Below are positions 55,292 to 64,000 of a DNA stretch of 64,000 nucleotides, in pieces (the first letter of the stretch is position 1; each line of letters opens with the position of its first letter). The notes below the pieces were generated by a model, which was not told the origin of the DNA, did not search any database, and saw only the letters and a list, made by a program, of their open reading frames with translations. Source of the stretch: Aeromonas enteropelogenes. GTDB lineage: Bacteria; Pseudomonadota; Gammaproteobacteria; Enterobacterales; Aeromonadaceae. The stretch covers positions 62,001-126,000 of the forward strand of contig NZ_CDCG01000011.1 of NCBI RefSeq assembly GCF_000819845.1, in the 5' to 3' direction. Position numbers and translations under genes: made by a program.

Positions 55292-57364
55292 CTACTCGAT
55301 GCGTCGCTTGAACGGAGGGAGGGCATCCAGCAGCCCCTTGCCATAACGCTTGGTCAGCAGGCGACGATCAAGGATGGTGACCCGCCCCCGATCCGCCTCC
55401 TTGCGGATCAGACGACCACAGGCCTGGATCAGTTTGCGAGAGGCTTCAGGCACCGTCAGCTGCAGGAAGGGGTTGCCTCCCCGCTGTTCGACCCACTCGG
55501 CCGTGGCCTCTTCCACAGGTGAATTTGGGACCGCGAAGGGGAGCTTGGTGATCACCAGGTTGGTGAGGTAGTGGCCCGGCAGATCCAGCCCTTCCGAGAA
55601 GCTGCCGGTGCCAAATAGTATGCTGGCTTGTCCCCCGTCGCACTTTTGCCTGTGCAGGGTGAGCAGGGCGTGGCGGGAGGCTTCTCCTTGTACCAGCAGT
55701 GACAGCCCCTTGGCCCGCAGACCCTGCGCCACTTCATTCATTTGTCGGTAGGAAGAGAAGAGCACCAGGCTTGCCTCCTTGCCTGCCAGCAAGCGTGGCA
55801 AGGTATCGATCAACTCCTGGGTAAAGGCCGGGGAGTTGGGCTCGTGGGCCATCTTTGGCAAATAGAGCTCGGCTTTCTGGTAATCAAACGGGGAGCGCAG
55901 GCGCAGATAGCGGGTACCGTCATGCTCCTTGAGCCCCACCTGATGGCGAAAATAGCTGAAGGAGGAGAGGGCGGTGAGGGTAGCAGAGACCAGCACGGCT
56001 CCCAGGCATTTGGACCAGAGCCACTCCTCCAGCAGGTAGCCTACCTCGATGGGGGAGGCATGCAGCCAGATATCGCCATCCTCGCTCCTGGCCATCCAGC
56101 GGGCGAGGGGAGTCTTGCCTGTTGGCGTATGGCGGCTAAGCATCTCCCACAGGGCGCAAAAGTTTTCCAGCCGCTGCAGGTGAAAACCACTCTCGGCCAA
56201 CAGAGGTTCGGCCTCCTTGCGGCGGATCTCGCCATCCTTCAGAGCCTCGCCAATGGCGCCCTGCAGCCGATCCAGTGCCCGCAGCGCCTTCTTGCTCGAC
56301 TCCTTCAGATTCTCCGCCAGCATGGGCAGAGGATCCGGCAAGATGCCGTCACTGAAGCGGTAATGGGGCTCGCTGCCAAATAACCGATCGTTGGCAGCCA
56401 GCCACTGCTCGACGGCTTTCAAGTCGGGCTGGATGGAGGCGAGGGCATCCTGCAACTTCAGTTGCGGGTCGAGCAGACTCTCCTTGTTCAGGGTTCGCCC
56501 CAGCTTGCCGGCGCTTTGCACCAGTTTTTCCAGCCAGCGGCGTGAACCCTTCACGCTGGCACTGGCGGCGCCGTGATCCCGGGCGATGGTGGGCAAATGA
56601 TGGGCCTCATCCAGCACATAGATACACTCGTCTGGGGGCGGCAATATGATGCCGCCCCCCATGGTGAGGTCGGAAAGCAGCAAGGCGTGGTTGACCACCA
56701 GCACGTCAGCCGCATCCATGTCGTTGCGGGCACGATGAAAGGGGCAGTGTTGATGGTGACTGAGCGCCTTGTTGCAGGTATGGCGGTCGGCGGCAATGCG
56801 ATCCCAGCAGGGATCCGGGATAGGATCGGGCCAGTTGTCCCTGTCTCCGTCCCATTTGCCATGGGTATAGGCCTGCCACAGGGCCTGGTAGCGATCCTTG
56901 TCTGCATCCGACGGTTTGTGCTTGCTGAGCGCGGTGAAGTCGAATTCGAAGTTGGCCATCTCGCTGCCACTCGCCGCCTGCTCCAGCAGATGTTCGCAGC
57001 AGTAGCGCTGGCGTCCCTTGACCAACATGAAACGAAACGGCAGTTCGCTATGTTGATGGTAAAAAGGGAGGTCCTTGTGGATCAACTGTTCCTGCAAGGC
57101 CACGGTGGCGGTAGAGATCACCAGTTTTTTCTGGGTCAGACGGGCCACCGGGATAGCACCCTGGGCATAGGAAAGAGATTTGCCGATACCGGTACCCGCC
57201 TCGGCCACCAGAATACGGCGTTGCTTGTCATACTCTCCGGTCAGGGTCTTGGCGATTTCCGCCACCAGGAAATTCTGCTCCTTGCGGGGCATGAAACCGG
57301 GTAATCCATCGGCAATCTGGCGATAGGTATGGCGAATGGTCGCTTTGAGGCGAGTTGACAACAT
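55292..57364 (-). CDS. dinG: DinG, ATP-dependent 5'-3' DNA helicase
   Basis: The 690-residue product is an XPD/Rad3-like superfamily 2 helicase. Walker A is EAGTGIGKS (55-63), the DEAH box is YVLDEAHHLP, motif III is VLVSATLTALSS and motif VI is LIQACGRLIRKEADRGRV. It ends like E. coli DinG (RLLTKRYGKGLLDALPPF). Of the iron-sulphur cysteines, C122/C123, C197 and C207 align, but the third position is Ser202; C186 is an extra Cys nearby. It resolves R-loops and other structures. The ATG at 57364 matches the E. coli start; starts further upstream (57442, 57448) are possible. Confidence 0.92.
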   Translation of the reverse strand: MLSTRLKATIRHTYRQIADGLPGFMPRKEQNFLVAEIAKTLTGEYDKQRRILVAEAGTGIGKSLSYAQGAIPVARLTQKKLVISTATVALQEQLIHKDLPFYHQHSELPFRFMLVKGRQRYCCEHLLEQAASGSEMANFEFDFTALSKHKPSDADKDRYQALWQAYTHGKWDGDRDNWPDPIPDPCWDRIAADRHTCNKALSHHQHCPFHRARNDMDAADVLVVNHALLLSDLTMGGGIILPPPDECIYVLDEAHHLPTIARDHGAASASVKGSRRWLEKLVQSAGKLGRTLNKESLLDPQLKLQDALASIQPDLKAVEQWLAANDRLFGSEPHYRFSDGILPDPLPMLAENLKESSKKALRALDRLQGAIGEALKDGEIRRKEAEPLLAESGFHLQRLENFCALWEMLSRHTPTGKTPLARWMARSEDGDIWLHASPIEVGYLLEEWLWSKCLGAVLVSATLTALSSFSYFRHQVGLKEHDGTRYLRLRSPFDYQKAELYLPKMAHEPNSPAFTQELIDTLPRLLAGKEASLVLFSSYRQMNEVAQGLRAKGLSLLVQGEASRHALLTLHRQKCDGGQASILFGTGSFSEGLDLPGHYLTNLVITKLPFAVPNSPVEEATAEWVEQRGGNPFLQLTVPEASRKLIQACGRLIRKEADRGRVTILDRRLLTKRYGKGLLDALPPFKRRIE

Positions 57365-57760
57365 AAGGAAGAGGCCAGTCAGGAAATCAATCGAAGAGGT
57401 AGGATACCTGTAACGCACTGTCGGGGTCGAGATAGAGGCCATGATCACGGCTTTTTCGTGCAGATCAGACCACGTTGGTGGTTTATCAGGCAGTTAAACG
57501 ACATAGCCTGTGAAACAAGCTATTCGAGGCCAAAAATACAGCAAAATGGGTTGCAAACGTTTTCTTTTCGTAGGCGGGCAATATGGGACTTGGCTCACAT
57601 TTTTCCCTCGGTGACCATGATTTCCATAAAAAGTTCCAAGTTTTTTCATTGCGGTTCAGAAATCTGGGTGCTAGTCTCGGCGCCATAGTGATGCAAAGTA
57701 CATCGCTAACACAGGGAATAACAACGACTTAGTGTTTAATTACAGTAGGCATTGGAAACT
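57365..57760. other. Divergent intergenic region between dinG and the porin gene
   Basis: About 400 bases, AT-rich near the porin, must hold the porin promoter. TTGCAAACGTTTTCTT at 57551-57566 matches the PurR-type (LacI/GalR family) operator consensus at 12 of 16 bases with the core GCAAACGTTT intact. No LexA box is seen near dinG. Confidence 0.45.
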
Positions 57761-58885
57761 ATGAAAAAGACAATTCTGGCTATTGCCATTCCGGCTCTGT
57801 TTGCGTCTGCAGCTAACGCTGCCGTTGTGTATGACAAAGATGGCGTAACTTTTGATGTGTATGGTCGTGTTCAGGCCAACTACTACGGCGATCATAACAA
57901 GTCTGTAGCTGCAACTGACGGCTCCTGGGGTTTCAACAAGGACACTGGTGCTGCTGAGTATACCCCTGGTGCTGATGCTCATTATGCAGATGTAGATGGT
58001 GAGCTGGTTGGTTCTTCCCGTCTGGGTTGGTCCGGTAAGATTGCTCTGAACGACACCTGGTCTGGTATTGCCAAGACCGAGTGGCAAGTCTCTGCTGAAA
58101 ACTCTGACAACAAGTTCAACTCCCGCCACATTTATGTCGGCTTCGACGGTACTCAGTACGGTAAGATCATCTTCGGTCAGACCGATACCGCGTTCTACGA
58201 TGTACTGGAACCGACCGATATCTTCAACGAGTGGGGCGATGCCGGTAACTTCTATGACGGTCGTCAAGAAGGCCAGATCATCTACTCCAACAGCTTCGGT
58301 GGCTTCAAAGGCAAGCTGTCTTATCAGACCAACGATGATAAAGCTGTTCAGGTTACCGACGTAGGTCAAGGTATCAAAGAGAAAGCTGTATACGGTGACA
58401 ACGTTAAGCGTAACTATGGTTATGCTGCTGCTGCCAGCTACGACTTCGACTTCGGCCTGGGCTTCAACGCCGGTTATGCCTACTCCGATCTGGAAAACTC
58501 CGTGACCAGCACCACTGGTGACAAGAAAGAGTGGGCTCTGGGTGCACACTACGCCATCAATGGCTTCTACTTCGCTGGTGTTTATACCCAAGGCGACCTG
58601 AGCTATGACACCACCACCGGTGGTGACAAAGACAAGGGCCGTGGCTACGAGCTGGCTGCTTCTTACAACGTAGATGCCTGGACCTTCCTGGCTGGTTACA
58701 ACTTCAAAGAAGGCAAAGCTAACTCCGGCGCTGCTGACTCTCGCTACGAGGATATGGTTGACGAAACCCTGCTGGGTGTTCAGTACGCCTTCACTCCGAA
58801 GCTGAAAGCTTACACCGAGTACAAGATCCAGGGTATCAACGACCTGGACGACGAGTGGACTGTTGCTCTGCAGTACAACTTCTAA
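57761..58885 (+). CDS. Major outer membrane porin (OmpC/OmpF-like)
   Basis: The 374-residue product has a signal peptide (MKKTILAIAIPALFASAANA). It ends in the beta-barrel C-terminal Phe (WTVALQYNF), and the body has alternating strands typical of 16-stranded general porins (VTFDVYGRVQANYYGDHN, RHIYVGFDGTQYGKIIFG). Its codon use differs from neighbours: more T and A in third positions, restricted to favoured codons, which points to very high expression. A strong palindromic terminator follows. Confidence 0.94.
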   Translation: MKKTILAIAIPALFASAANAAVVYDKDGVTFDVYGRVQANYYGDHNKSVAATDGSWGFNKDTGAAEYTPGADAHYADVDGELVGSSRLGWSGKIALNDTWSGIAKTEWQVSAENSDNKFNSRHIYVGFDGTQYGKIIFGQTDTAFYDVLEPTDIFNEWGDAGNFYDGRQEGQIIYSNSFGGFKGKLSYQTNDDKAVQVTDVGQGIKEKAVYGDNVKRNYGYAAAASYDFDFGLGFNAGYAYSDLENSVTSTTGDKKEWALGAHYAINGFYFAGVYTQGDLSYDTTTGGDKDKGRGYELAASYNVDAWTFLAGYNFKEGKANSGAADSRYEDMVDETLLGVQYAFTPKLKAYTEYKIQGINDLDDEWTVALQYNF

Positions 58886-58932
58886 GTTGTATTTGCATGA
58901 AGTCCTAGCTTGAGTCTCTGACTTGACGCTTA

Positions 58933-58966
58933 AATGGCCAGACTGATCAGTCTGGCCATTTTCATT
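58933..58966 (+). terminator. Terminator of the porin gene
   Basis: Perfect 14-bp palindromic arms (58933-58946 with 58947-58960), ending CCATTTTCATTT. The lack of a loop means the inner bases open; the tail is T-rich. Confidence 0.88.
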
Positions 58967-59326
58967 TCTACTATCCCGATACGGTCCAGAGCCCTTCTGA
59001 TTCCTGTCCCTGATTACCTCACCACTTATTCCGATATGCCCCTGGATGTTTTCTAAGGTGGCTTCCGTTACTCTGTCAGCTACAGCTTCTGTTTACACCA
59101 GCATGGGTAACTCTCACAGCCAATAACGAGACTCTTTAGTGGTCAACTAAATCCTGACAAGCTGAAGGCCTCTTTCGCGTGATGGAACAGGATAAGGAGA
59201 CAACGGGCTAGGTTACAGATATTGGGGTCAGGCAGCAGGAGGAGAGGCCTGGTAAACAGGATTGGGAATACGGACAAGTTCTTACCAGGAAGAGGGGCTG
59301 CTGGGATTACTGGGCGGGAGCAATAA
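58967..59326. other. Gene-free spacer between the porin gene and tyrA
   Basis: About 360 bases without a convincing gene. TAGTGGTCAACTAAATCCTGA at 59139-59159 resembles an end of certain IS3-group elements as I recall them, but no transposase or second end is present. Otherwise nothing is seen. Confidence 0.4.
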
Positions 59327-59358
59327 AAGAGGGAAGGCTCTGCCTTCCCTCTTTTTAT
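59327..59358 (-). terminator. Terminator of aroF-tyrA
   Basis: Arms AAAAGAGGGAAGGC/GCCTTCCCTCTTTTT with a TCT loop; A-run and T-run on either side make it bidirectional. Confidence 0.88.
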
Positions 59359-59381
59359 GTATGCAAGATGACAAACCGGGC

Positions 59382-60521
59382 TTAGCCGTGGTGACGACGG
59401 TCGTTGGCCTGGGCCAGCAGGGTGCGGCTTTCCCTCAGGAACTGCTGCGCATGTTCGCCGAAGAAGCCGGATACCTGGCTGAAGGCATCGATAAAGCCGG
59501 CCCTGTCCCCTTGCTCCAGCAACCCCAGCACCTCGCCGAAGTTCTGGTAGTAGCGGCGGATCATCGCGAGGTTCTGCGGTGACGACAAAATGATGTCGGC
59601 ATAGAGGTGCGGATCCTGGGCAAACAGCCGTCCCACCATGGCCAGCTCCAGCCGGTATATGGGGGAGCTTAAATGCAGCAAACGGTCGATGTTGGCCTGC
59701 TCGCGGGAGAGGTGCCAGCCATAGGCGAAGGTGGCAAAGTGGCGCAGCGCCTGGATGAGGGTCATGGCCTCGTCGTGGGCTTTGGCCTCTACCTGCTGCA
59801 ACCGAGCTCCCCAGATGGTCATCTGATCCAGCAGCCACTGGCTGGCGGCAGCGTCGCGCCCCTGACAGCAGACGATCACCTGCTTGGCGAGGCTCGCCAC
59901 ATCCGGCCCGAACATGGGGTGTAGTCCCAGCACAGGCCCCTTGTGCACCGCCAGCATGTGTTCAAGCGGCTCCTCCTTCACGCTGGTGACATCCACCAGC
60001 AGGCAGCGGGCGGGCAGGTTGCCGAGCCGGTCGATGATCTGGCAGGTGATGTCGATGGGCACCGCCACCATCACCAGCCCCGTATCGGCGAGGATTTCGT
60101 CAGCCCGTGGCCAGTCTTCCTGCTCGAGGGTCTCGACCCGATAGCCAGAGAGGCTGAACAGATTGCCGAACAGACGGCCAAGCTGGCCTTGACCGCCGAT
60201 GATGACCACCTTGCCAAGGTCCGGCTTCATGCACTTGAAGTGGTGCTCTTTGTCGCTGGCGGATTCCAGAATATAGGATTCGCGCATCACCCGGCGCAGC
60301 ACGTCTTCGATGAGATCGCCGGGCACCCCCAGTGCCTCGGCCTCGGCGCGGCGGCGAGCCAGCATGCTCGCCTCCCGATCCGGCGCGTAGATGGGCAGGC
60401 CGTGGCGGCTCTTCACCTCACCCACTTCTCCCACCAGGGCGAGACGGGCAGCCAGCAGATCGATCAGCTGTTTGTCCACCGCATCTATCTTGTCCCTGAG
60501 GGCATTCAACTCTTCAGCCAT
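59382..60521 (-). CDS. tyrA: Chorismate mutase / prephenate dehydrogenase (bifunctional TyrA)
   Basis: The 379-residue product has an AroQ-type chorismate mutase domain (about 1-90, [20 protein letters not shown]). A prephenate dehydrogenase domain follows, with the NAD-binding loop [19 protein letters not shown] and catalytic-region [11 protein letters not shown]. It converts chorismate to 4-hydroxyphenylpyruvate for tyrosine. It lies 70 bases after aroF, in the same operon as in E. coli, and is likely TyrR-regulated with it. Confidence 0.97.
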   Translation of the reverse strand: MAEELNALRDKIDAVDKQLIDLLAARLALVGEVGEVKSRHGLPIYAPDREASMLARRRAEAEALGVPGDLIEDVLRRVMRESYILESASDKEHHFKCMKPDLGKVVIIGGQGQLGRLFGNLFSLSGYRVETLEQEDWPRADEILADTGLVMVAVPIDITCQIIDRLGNLPARCLLVDVTSVKEEPLEHMLAVHKGPVLGLHPMFGPDVASLAKQVIVCCQGRDAAASQWLLDQMTIWGARLQQVEAKAHDEAMTLIQALRHFATFAYGWHLSREQANIDRLLHLSSPIYRLELAMVGRLFAQDPHLYADIILSSPQNLAMIRRYYQNFGEVLGLLEQGDRAGFIDAFSQVSGFFGEHAQQFLRESRTLLAQANDRRHHG

Positions 60522-60591
60522 ATCCGGTCCCTGTCGGCGCCGCTGGCTGCGACGCCCTGTGATTCAAGAGGTTACAACAAGATACCACGAC

Positions 60592-61665
60592 TCAAGAGGC
60601 GGTTCTGCCTTTGAGTGGCGCCGCCAGCTGGCTGTGGCAACGGGCCAGCAGATCGGCCGTGGTGTCCCAGTCGATGCAGGCATCGGTGATGGAGACGCCG
60701 TAACGCATCTCGCACTTGGGCTGTTCGCTCGACTGGTTGCCTTCGAACAGGTTGGATTCGAGCATGATGCCGATGATGGAGCGGTTGCCCTCCTGGATCT
60801 GGTGGATGACGTTGTCGGCCACCTTGGGCTGCAGACGATGATCCTTGCTGGAGTTGCCGTGGCTGCAATCCACCACCAGGCCGGGCAGCAGGCCCGCTTT
60901 TTCCAGCGCCTCTTCCGCCAGCGACACATTGACCGAATCGTAGTTGGGGTGCTTGCCGCCGCGCAGGATCACGTGGCCATCCGGGTTGCCCTGGGTCTGC
61001 AGCAGCGCGACCTGGCCCTGCTGGTTGATCCCCATGAAGGCGTGGGGGCTGGAGGCCGCCTGCAGGGCATTGATGGCGGTGCCCAGGTTGCCGTCGGTGC
61101 CGTTCTTGAAGCCGACCGGCATGGAGAGGCCGGAGGCCATCTCCCTGTGGGTCTGGGATTCTGTGGTGCGGGCACCGATAGCCGACCAGGAGAAGAGCTC
61201 CGCCAGGTATTGCGGGCTGATGGGGTCGAGGGCCTCGGTCGCGAGCGGCAGCTCCAGCTCGGCGAGCCAGCAGAGCAGCTCGCGGGCCCGGTGCAGCCCC
61301 AGCTCCACGTCGAAGGTGCCGTCCAGATTCGGGTCGTTGATAAAGCCCTTCCAGCCCACCGTAGTGCGCGGCTTCTCAAAGTAGACCCGCATGACAATGT
61401 AGAGAGAGTCCTGATAGGCATCATGGAGCGCCTTGAGCCGGGTGGCGTACTCCTTGGCGGCGTCCATGTCGTGGATGGAGCAGGGGCCGCAGATCACCAG
61501 CAGACGGTGATCGCGACGGTGGATGATGTCGGCGATGGTGTTGCGGGCACCTTGCACGAAGGCCAGCGCACGCTCGGAGATGGGCAGTTTCTCCTTGAGC
61601 TGGGCCGGGGTGATCATCACTTGCTCGGACTGGATATGGATGTTGTTCAGGGGATCTCGATGCAT
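60592..61665 (-). CDS. aroF: DAHP synthase, probably the tyrosine-sensitive isozyme
   Basis: The 357-residue product matches the AroFGH family: LLVICGPCSIHDMDAAKEYA, IVMRVYFEKPRTTVGWKGFI, GARTTESQTHREMASGLSMP, and VDCSHGNSSKDHRLQP. It condenses PEP with erythrose 4-phosphate, the first shikimate step. Tyrosine sensitivity is inferred from the operon with tyrA and the TyrR-like box upstream, as for E. coli aroF. Confidence 0.95.
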   Translation of the reverse strand: MHRDPLNNIHIQSEQVMITPAQLKEKLPISERALAFVQGARNTIADIIHRRDHRLLVICGPCSIHDMDAAKEYATRLKALHDAYQDSLYIVMRVYFEKPRTTVGWKGFINDPNLDGTFDVELGLHRARELLCWLAELELPLATEALDPISPQYLAELFSWSAIGARTTESQTHREMASGLSMPVGFKNGTDGNLGTAINALQAASSPHAFMGINQQGQVALLQTQGNPDGHVILRGGKHPNYDSVNVSLAEEALEKAGLLPGLVVDCSHGNSSKDHRLQPKVADNVIHQIQEGNRSIIGIMLESNLFEGNQSSEQPKCEMRYGVSITDACIDWDTTADLLARCHSQLAAPLKGRTAS

Positions 61666-61760
61666 GGCGGCTTCTCTCTACTGGGTGTCGCATATTGATT
61701 CTGGATCCGGGTTGCCACTGGGTGATGCGTCATCGCATCGTCAGCAAACCAAGAGAGAGG

Positions 61761-61778
61761 TGTGAATATTTAATTACA
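61761..61778 (-). promoter_or_regulatory. TyrR-like box upstream of aroF
   Basis: TGTGAATATTTAATTACA matches the TyrR consensus TGTAAA-N6-TTTACA at 10 of 12 specified bases and is near palindromic. It lies about 95 bases before the aroF start. Confidence 0.65.
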
Positions 61779-61936
61779 CTGTCCACTTCTTGTTACGGAT
61801 TGCTGCCCACCATAGCAAGGAATGGCAAACAAGCAAGTGAAAAGCGCGCTTTTACGCTACAAAAGTATCTAAGTAAAAATCAGATAGCGTTAAATGGAAT
61901 GAAAAAGAGAGAGAAAGGGTAGGATGAATATAGTTT

Positions 61937-61954
61937 TGTAAACTTATGATTACG
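61937..61954 (-). promoter_or_regulatory. Possible second TyrR-like box
   Basis: TGTAAACTTATGATTACG matches TGTAAA-N6-TTTACA at 10 of 12 bases. It lies about 270 bases from aroF and only about 35 bases before the glgC terminator, so its relevance is less certain. Confidence 0.35.
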
Positions 61955-61987
61955 ACTGATGTTCTGACCTGATTGTCAGGCAGAGAA

Positions 61988-62009
61988 ACGGGGGGCAAAG
62001 GCCCCCCGT
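61988..62009 (-). terminator. Terminator of glgC
   Basis: Arms ACGGGGGGC/GCCCCCCGT with an AAAG loop, then TTTCTCT on the minus strand. Confidence 0.78.
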
Positions 62010-62035
62010 CACAAGCCAGATCTGTTAACCCCTGC

Positions 62036-63355
62036 TTATACCGTCACGGTCACCTTGGTGGCGCCAGCGACCCGCTGGCTGCGCGCCAGCGCGTCCAGCA
62101 TCTCCTTGGTCACCAGCACAATCCCTTGCGGCGAGCGATAGAAGCGGCGGGCGTCTTCATCGGCATTCTCACCGATCACCATGCCTTGCGGCAGCTTGCA
62201 CCCCTTGTCGACCACCACCCGGCGCAGACGGCAACCCGAGCCAATCTCGACGCCTGGGAAGATCACCGTCTGATCCAGGGTGCAGAAGGAGTCGATCCGC
62301 ACATTGGTGAACAGCACCGAACTCACGATAAAGGAGCCACTGACGATGGTGCCGCCGGCAAACATGGAGTTGATGGCCATGCCGTGCTGGCCGTTTCTGT
62401 CCTGCACGAACTTGGCGGGGGGCGTCATGTTTTGGCTGGTCCAGATGGGCCACTCCTGATCGTAGATATCCAGCTCCGGGGTGACGGAGGCGAGATCCAT
62501 GTTGGCTTCCCAGAAGGAATCCAGGGTGCCCACGTCGCGCCAGTAGGGGCGCTTTTGCGGGCAGCAGCCGACGCAGGACATGCCAAACGGGTGGGCATAG
62601 GCGGTGCCCTCCTCAACGACCCGCGGGATCACGTCCATGCCGAAGTCGTGGTGGGAGTGTTCGTTGGCGATGTCCTCTTCCAGCAGTTGGTAGAGATAGT
62701 CGGCGTCGAAGATATAGATCCCCATGGACGCCAGCGCCGTGTCGGGCTTGCCCGGCATGGCTGGCGGGTTGAGGGGTTTTTCCACGAAGGCGTTGATCTT
62801 GCGATCTTCATCGATGGCCATTACCCCGAAGGCGCTGGCCTCGCTGCGGGGTACCTCGATGCAGGCCACCGTGACCTTGGCGCCCTGATTGACGTGATCG
62901 AGCAGCATGGCGGCGTAATCCATCTTGTAGATGTGATCCCCGGCCAGCACCACCACATATTTGGGGGCGTGATCACGGATGATGTCCAGATTCTGGTAGA
63001 CCGCATCCGCGGTGCCGCGATACCAGTGCACCTCGTCTACCCGTTGCTGGGCGGGCAGCAGATCGATGAATTCATTCATCTGGTAGCGTAAAAAGGACCA
63101 GCCGGATTGCAGGTGGCGCAACAGGCTGTGGGACTTGTACTGGGTCACCACGCCAACCCGGCGAATGCCGGAGTTGATGCAGTTGGACAACACGAAATCG
63201 ATGATGCGGAATTTGCCGCCAAAATGGACTGCCGGTTTTGCCCGGTTATCGGTCAACTGCTTGAGGCGACTGCCCCGCCCTCCTGCGAGCACCAACGCCA
63301 TGGTCTCGTTCAGCAACTGTCTGGATCTTGCAGTATTGGCAGGTTGTAACAACAT
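62036..63355 (-). CDS. glgC: Glucose-1-phosphate adenylyltransferase (ADP-glucose pyrophosphorylase)
   Basis: The 439-residue product has the GlgC nucleotide-binding motif [20 protein letters not shown]. It also shows [38 protein letters not shown], the glucose-1-phosphate region FVEKPLNPP, and a left-handed beta-helix C-terminal domain with hexapeptide-like repeats ([20 protein letters not shown]). It makes ADP-glucose for glycogen synthesis. Here it stands alone, without glgA, glgB or glgP beside it. Confidence 0.96.
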   Translation of the reverse strand: MLLQPANTARSRQLLNETMALVLAGGRGSRLKQLTDNRAKPAVHFGGKFRIIDFVLSNCINSGIRRVGVVTQYKSHSLLRHLQSGWSFLRYQMNEFIDLLPAQQRVDEVHWYRGTADAVYQNLDIIRDHAPKYVVVLAGDHIYKMDYAAMLLDHVNQGAKVTVACIEVPRSEASAFGVMAIDEDRKINAFVEKPLNPPAMPGKPDTALASMGIYIFDADYLYQLLEEDIANEHSHHDFGMDVIPRVVEEGTAYAHPFGMSCVGCCPQKRPYWRDVGTLDSFWEANMDLASVTPELDIYDQEWPIWTSQNMTPPAKFVQDRNGQHGMAINSMFAGGTIVSGSFIVSSVLFTNVRIDSFCTLDQTVIFPGVEIGSGCRLRRVVVDKGCKLPQGMVIGENADEDARRFYRSPQGIVLVTKEMLDALARSQRVAGATKVTVTV

Positions 63356-63546
63356 CTTCTATCCCTTTGTGGCTAACTTATCCTGATAATGCCTCTTTTG
63401 AGGCCCAATGAAAGTGCTTTCAATCACAGAACATTCGTCGTGACGATTATTAAGTGACTTTGTTGTCAGTAATGTGATGTGCCGAGGGGGTAATCAGACT
63501 TTCAAGAGTCAGACGGGATGGCAAAGGGAAGGGGGAAAGAAGGATG

Positions 63547-63570
63547 GCCCCTGCCAGCGGTGGCAGGGGC
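63547..63570 (-). terminator. Hairpin terminator after secF
   Basis: Arms GCCCCTGCCA/TGGCAGGGGC with a GCGG loop. A T- and C-rich tail (CCTTCTTTCCCCC) follows on the minus strand. Confidence 0.7.
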
Positions 63571-63577
63571 GCTGGGG

Positions 63578-64000
63578 TTATGCCTCCTGAGGCAGAGGCT
63601 CCGCCTGTTTCTGATACGCCTGGGGTGTCAGTCCCAGCAGCTCCTGCACCGTCGATGCGACCGTGATGGAGGAGATGGTTCCTACTAGGATGCCGATAAA
63701 CAAGATGAAGGAGAAGCCGTAGAGGGCATCCCCCCCGAACAGCAGCAGGGCGCCCACGGTGAAGAGGGTGGTGCCCGAGGTGATCATGGTGCGGCTGAAG
63801 GTGGCCTTGATGGCGACATCGGAACACTCATGAATGTTCATCCTGGTGCGGGAGCTCAGCAGATCCCGCAGCCGATCCGAGATGACGATGCTGTCGTTCA
63901 GCGAATAACCGATCACCGCCATCAAGCCCGCGATCACATTGAGATCAAACTCGATGTTGCACAGCGCCAGCAGCCCAAGCGCGACGATGGCATCGTGCAC
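63578..64000 (-). CDS. secF: SecF, protein export membrane protein (C-terminal part)
   Basis: The gene is cut by the window end; 140 C-terminal residues are visible. They show the SecF membrane core (LNVIAGLMAVIGYSLNDSIV, then ISDRLRDLL) and conserved FSRTMITSGTTLFTVGALLL, with a final helix and an acidic, Gln-rich tail. SecDF uses the proton gradient to help late steps of Sec translocation. secD is expected further along on the minus strand, outside the window. Confidence 0.95.
   Translation of the reverse strand: MHDAIVALGLLALCNIEFDLNVIAGLMAVIGYSLNDSIVISDRLRDLLSSRTRMNIHECSDVAIKATFSRTMITSGTTLFTVGALLLFGGDALYGFSFILFIGILVGTISSITVASTVQELLGLTPQAYQKQAEPLPQEA

Noticed and set aside
59143..59838. 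Minus-strand frame running from within tyrA into the spacer
   Set aside because: It overlaps tyrA in another frame; its low similarity to anything and position across the terminator make it a chance frame.

Overview
The window looks like chromosomal DNA of a GC-rich, polarly flagellated gammaproteobacterium, most likely Aeromonas or a very close relative. This is inferred from the gene set and order (flgF-L of the Vibrio/Aeromonas polar type, flrABC as its own cluster, uhpABC, tandem alkaline phosphatases, an abundant OmpC-like porin) and was not checked by database search. No prophage, CRISPR array, rRNA operon or intact insertion sequence was seen.

Layout. 1-7.2 kb: end of a polar flagellar operon (flgF'-flgG-H-I-J-K-L) closed by a strong terminator. 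7.3-9.0 kb: an M-box magnesium riboswitch leader and mgtE. 9.1-13.2 kb (minus): ppx and ppk behind a Pho box, then gcvR. 13.4-18.4 kb: a DUF2726/zinc-ribbon membrane protein and the flagellar regulators flrA and flrBC, with a sigma-54-like promoter before flrB. 18.6-24.0 kb: Nif3-family gene, purMN and upp diverging around a PUR box, a DUF2066 protein and hda. 24.1-28.2 kb: the glyoxylate bypass genes aceBA (minus), a long AT-rich gap holding an apparently complete small-protein transcription unit, and tRNA-Pro(GGG). 28.4-37.0 kb: tadA, pstC-pstA-pstB-phoU behind a Pho box, a paeA (ytfL)-like gene and an unknown lipoprotein. 37.1-47.0 kb: a sterol-desaturase-family membrane protein, solute-binding proteins, an amino acid ABC transporter, uhpABC and rnk. 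47.1-50.7 kb (minus): two tandem alkaline phosphatases behind a third Pho box. 50.9-57.4 kb: ylqF/rbgA, a YcaD-type MFS transporter, a histone-deacetylase-family enzyme, a DUF2057 protein and a DinG helicase. 57.7-64 kb: a major porin, aroF-tyrA, glgC and the 3' end of secF.

How it works together. Phosphate is a recurring theme. Polyphosphate synthesis and breakdown (ppk-ppx), phosphate uptake (pst-phoU), periplasmic phosphomonoester hydrolysis (two phoA) and hexose-phosphate sensing (uhpABC) all lie within about 41 kb, and three of the loci carry Pho boxes with the same 11-bp repeat geometry.

The most unusual structure is around pstB. Between pstA and pstB lie diverged extra copies of the pstA 3' end, one of them an intact 22-codon reading frame whose differences from pstA are mostly synonymous. 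Between pstB and phoU lies a diverged copy of the phoU 5' end closed by a stop codon. I read this as the scar of a past insertion or replacement of pstB with its flanks. A second candidate novelty is the 46-residue acidic small protein at 27.8-27.9 kb, which has its own promoter-like, RBS and terminator-like elements.
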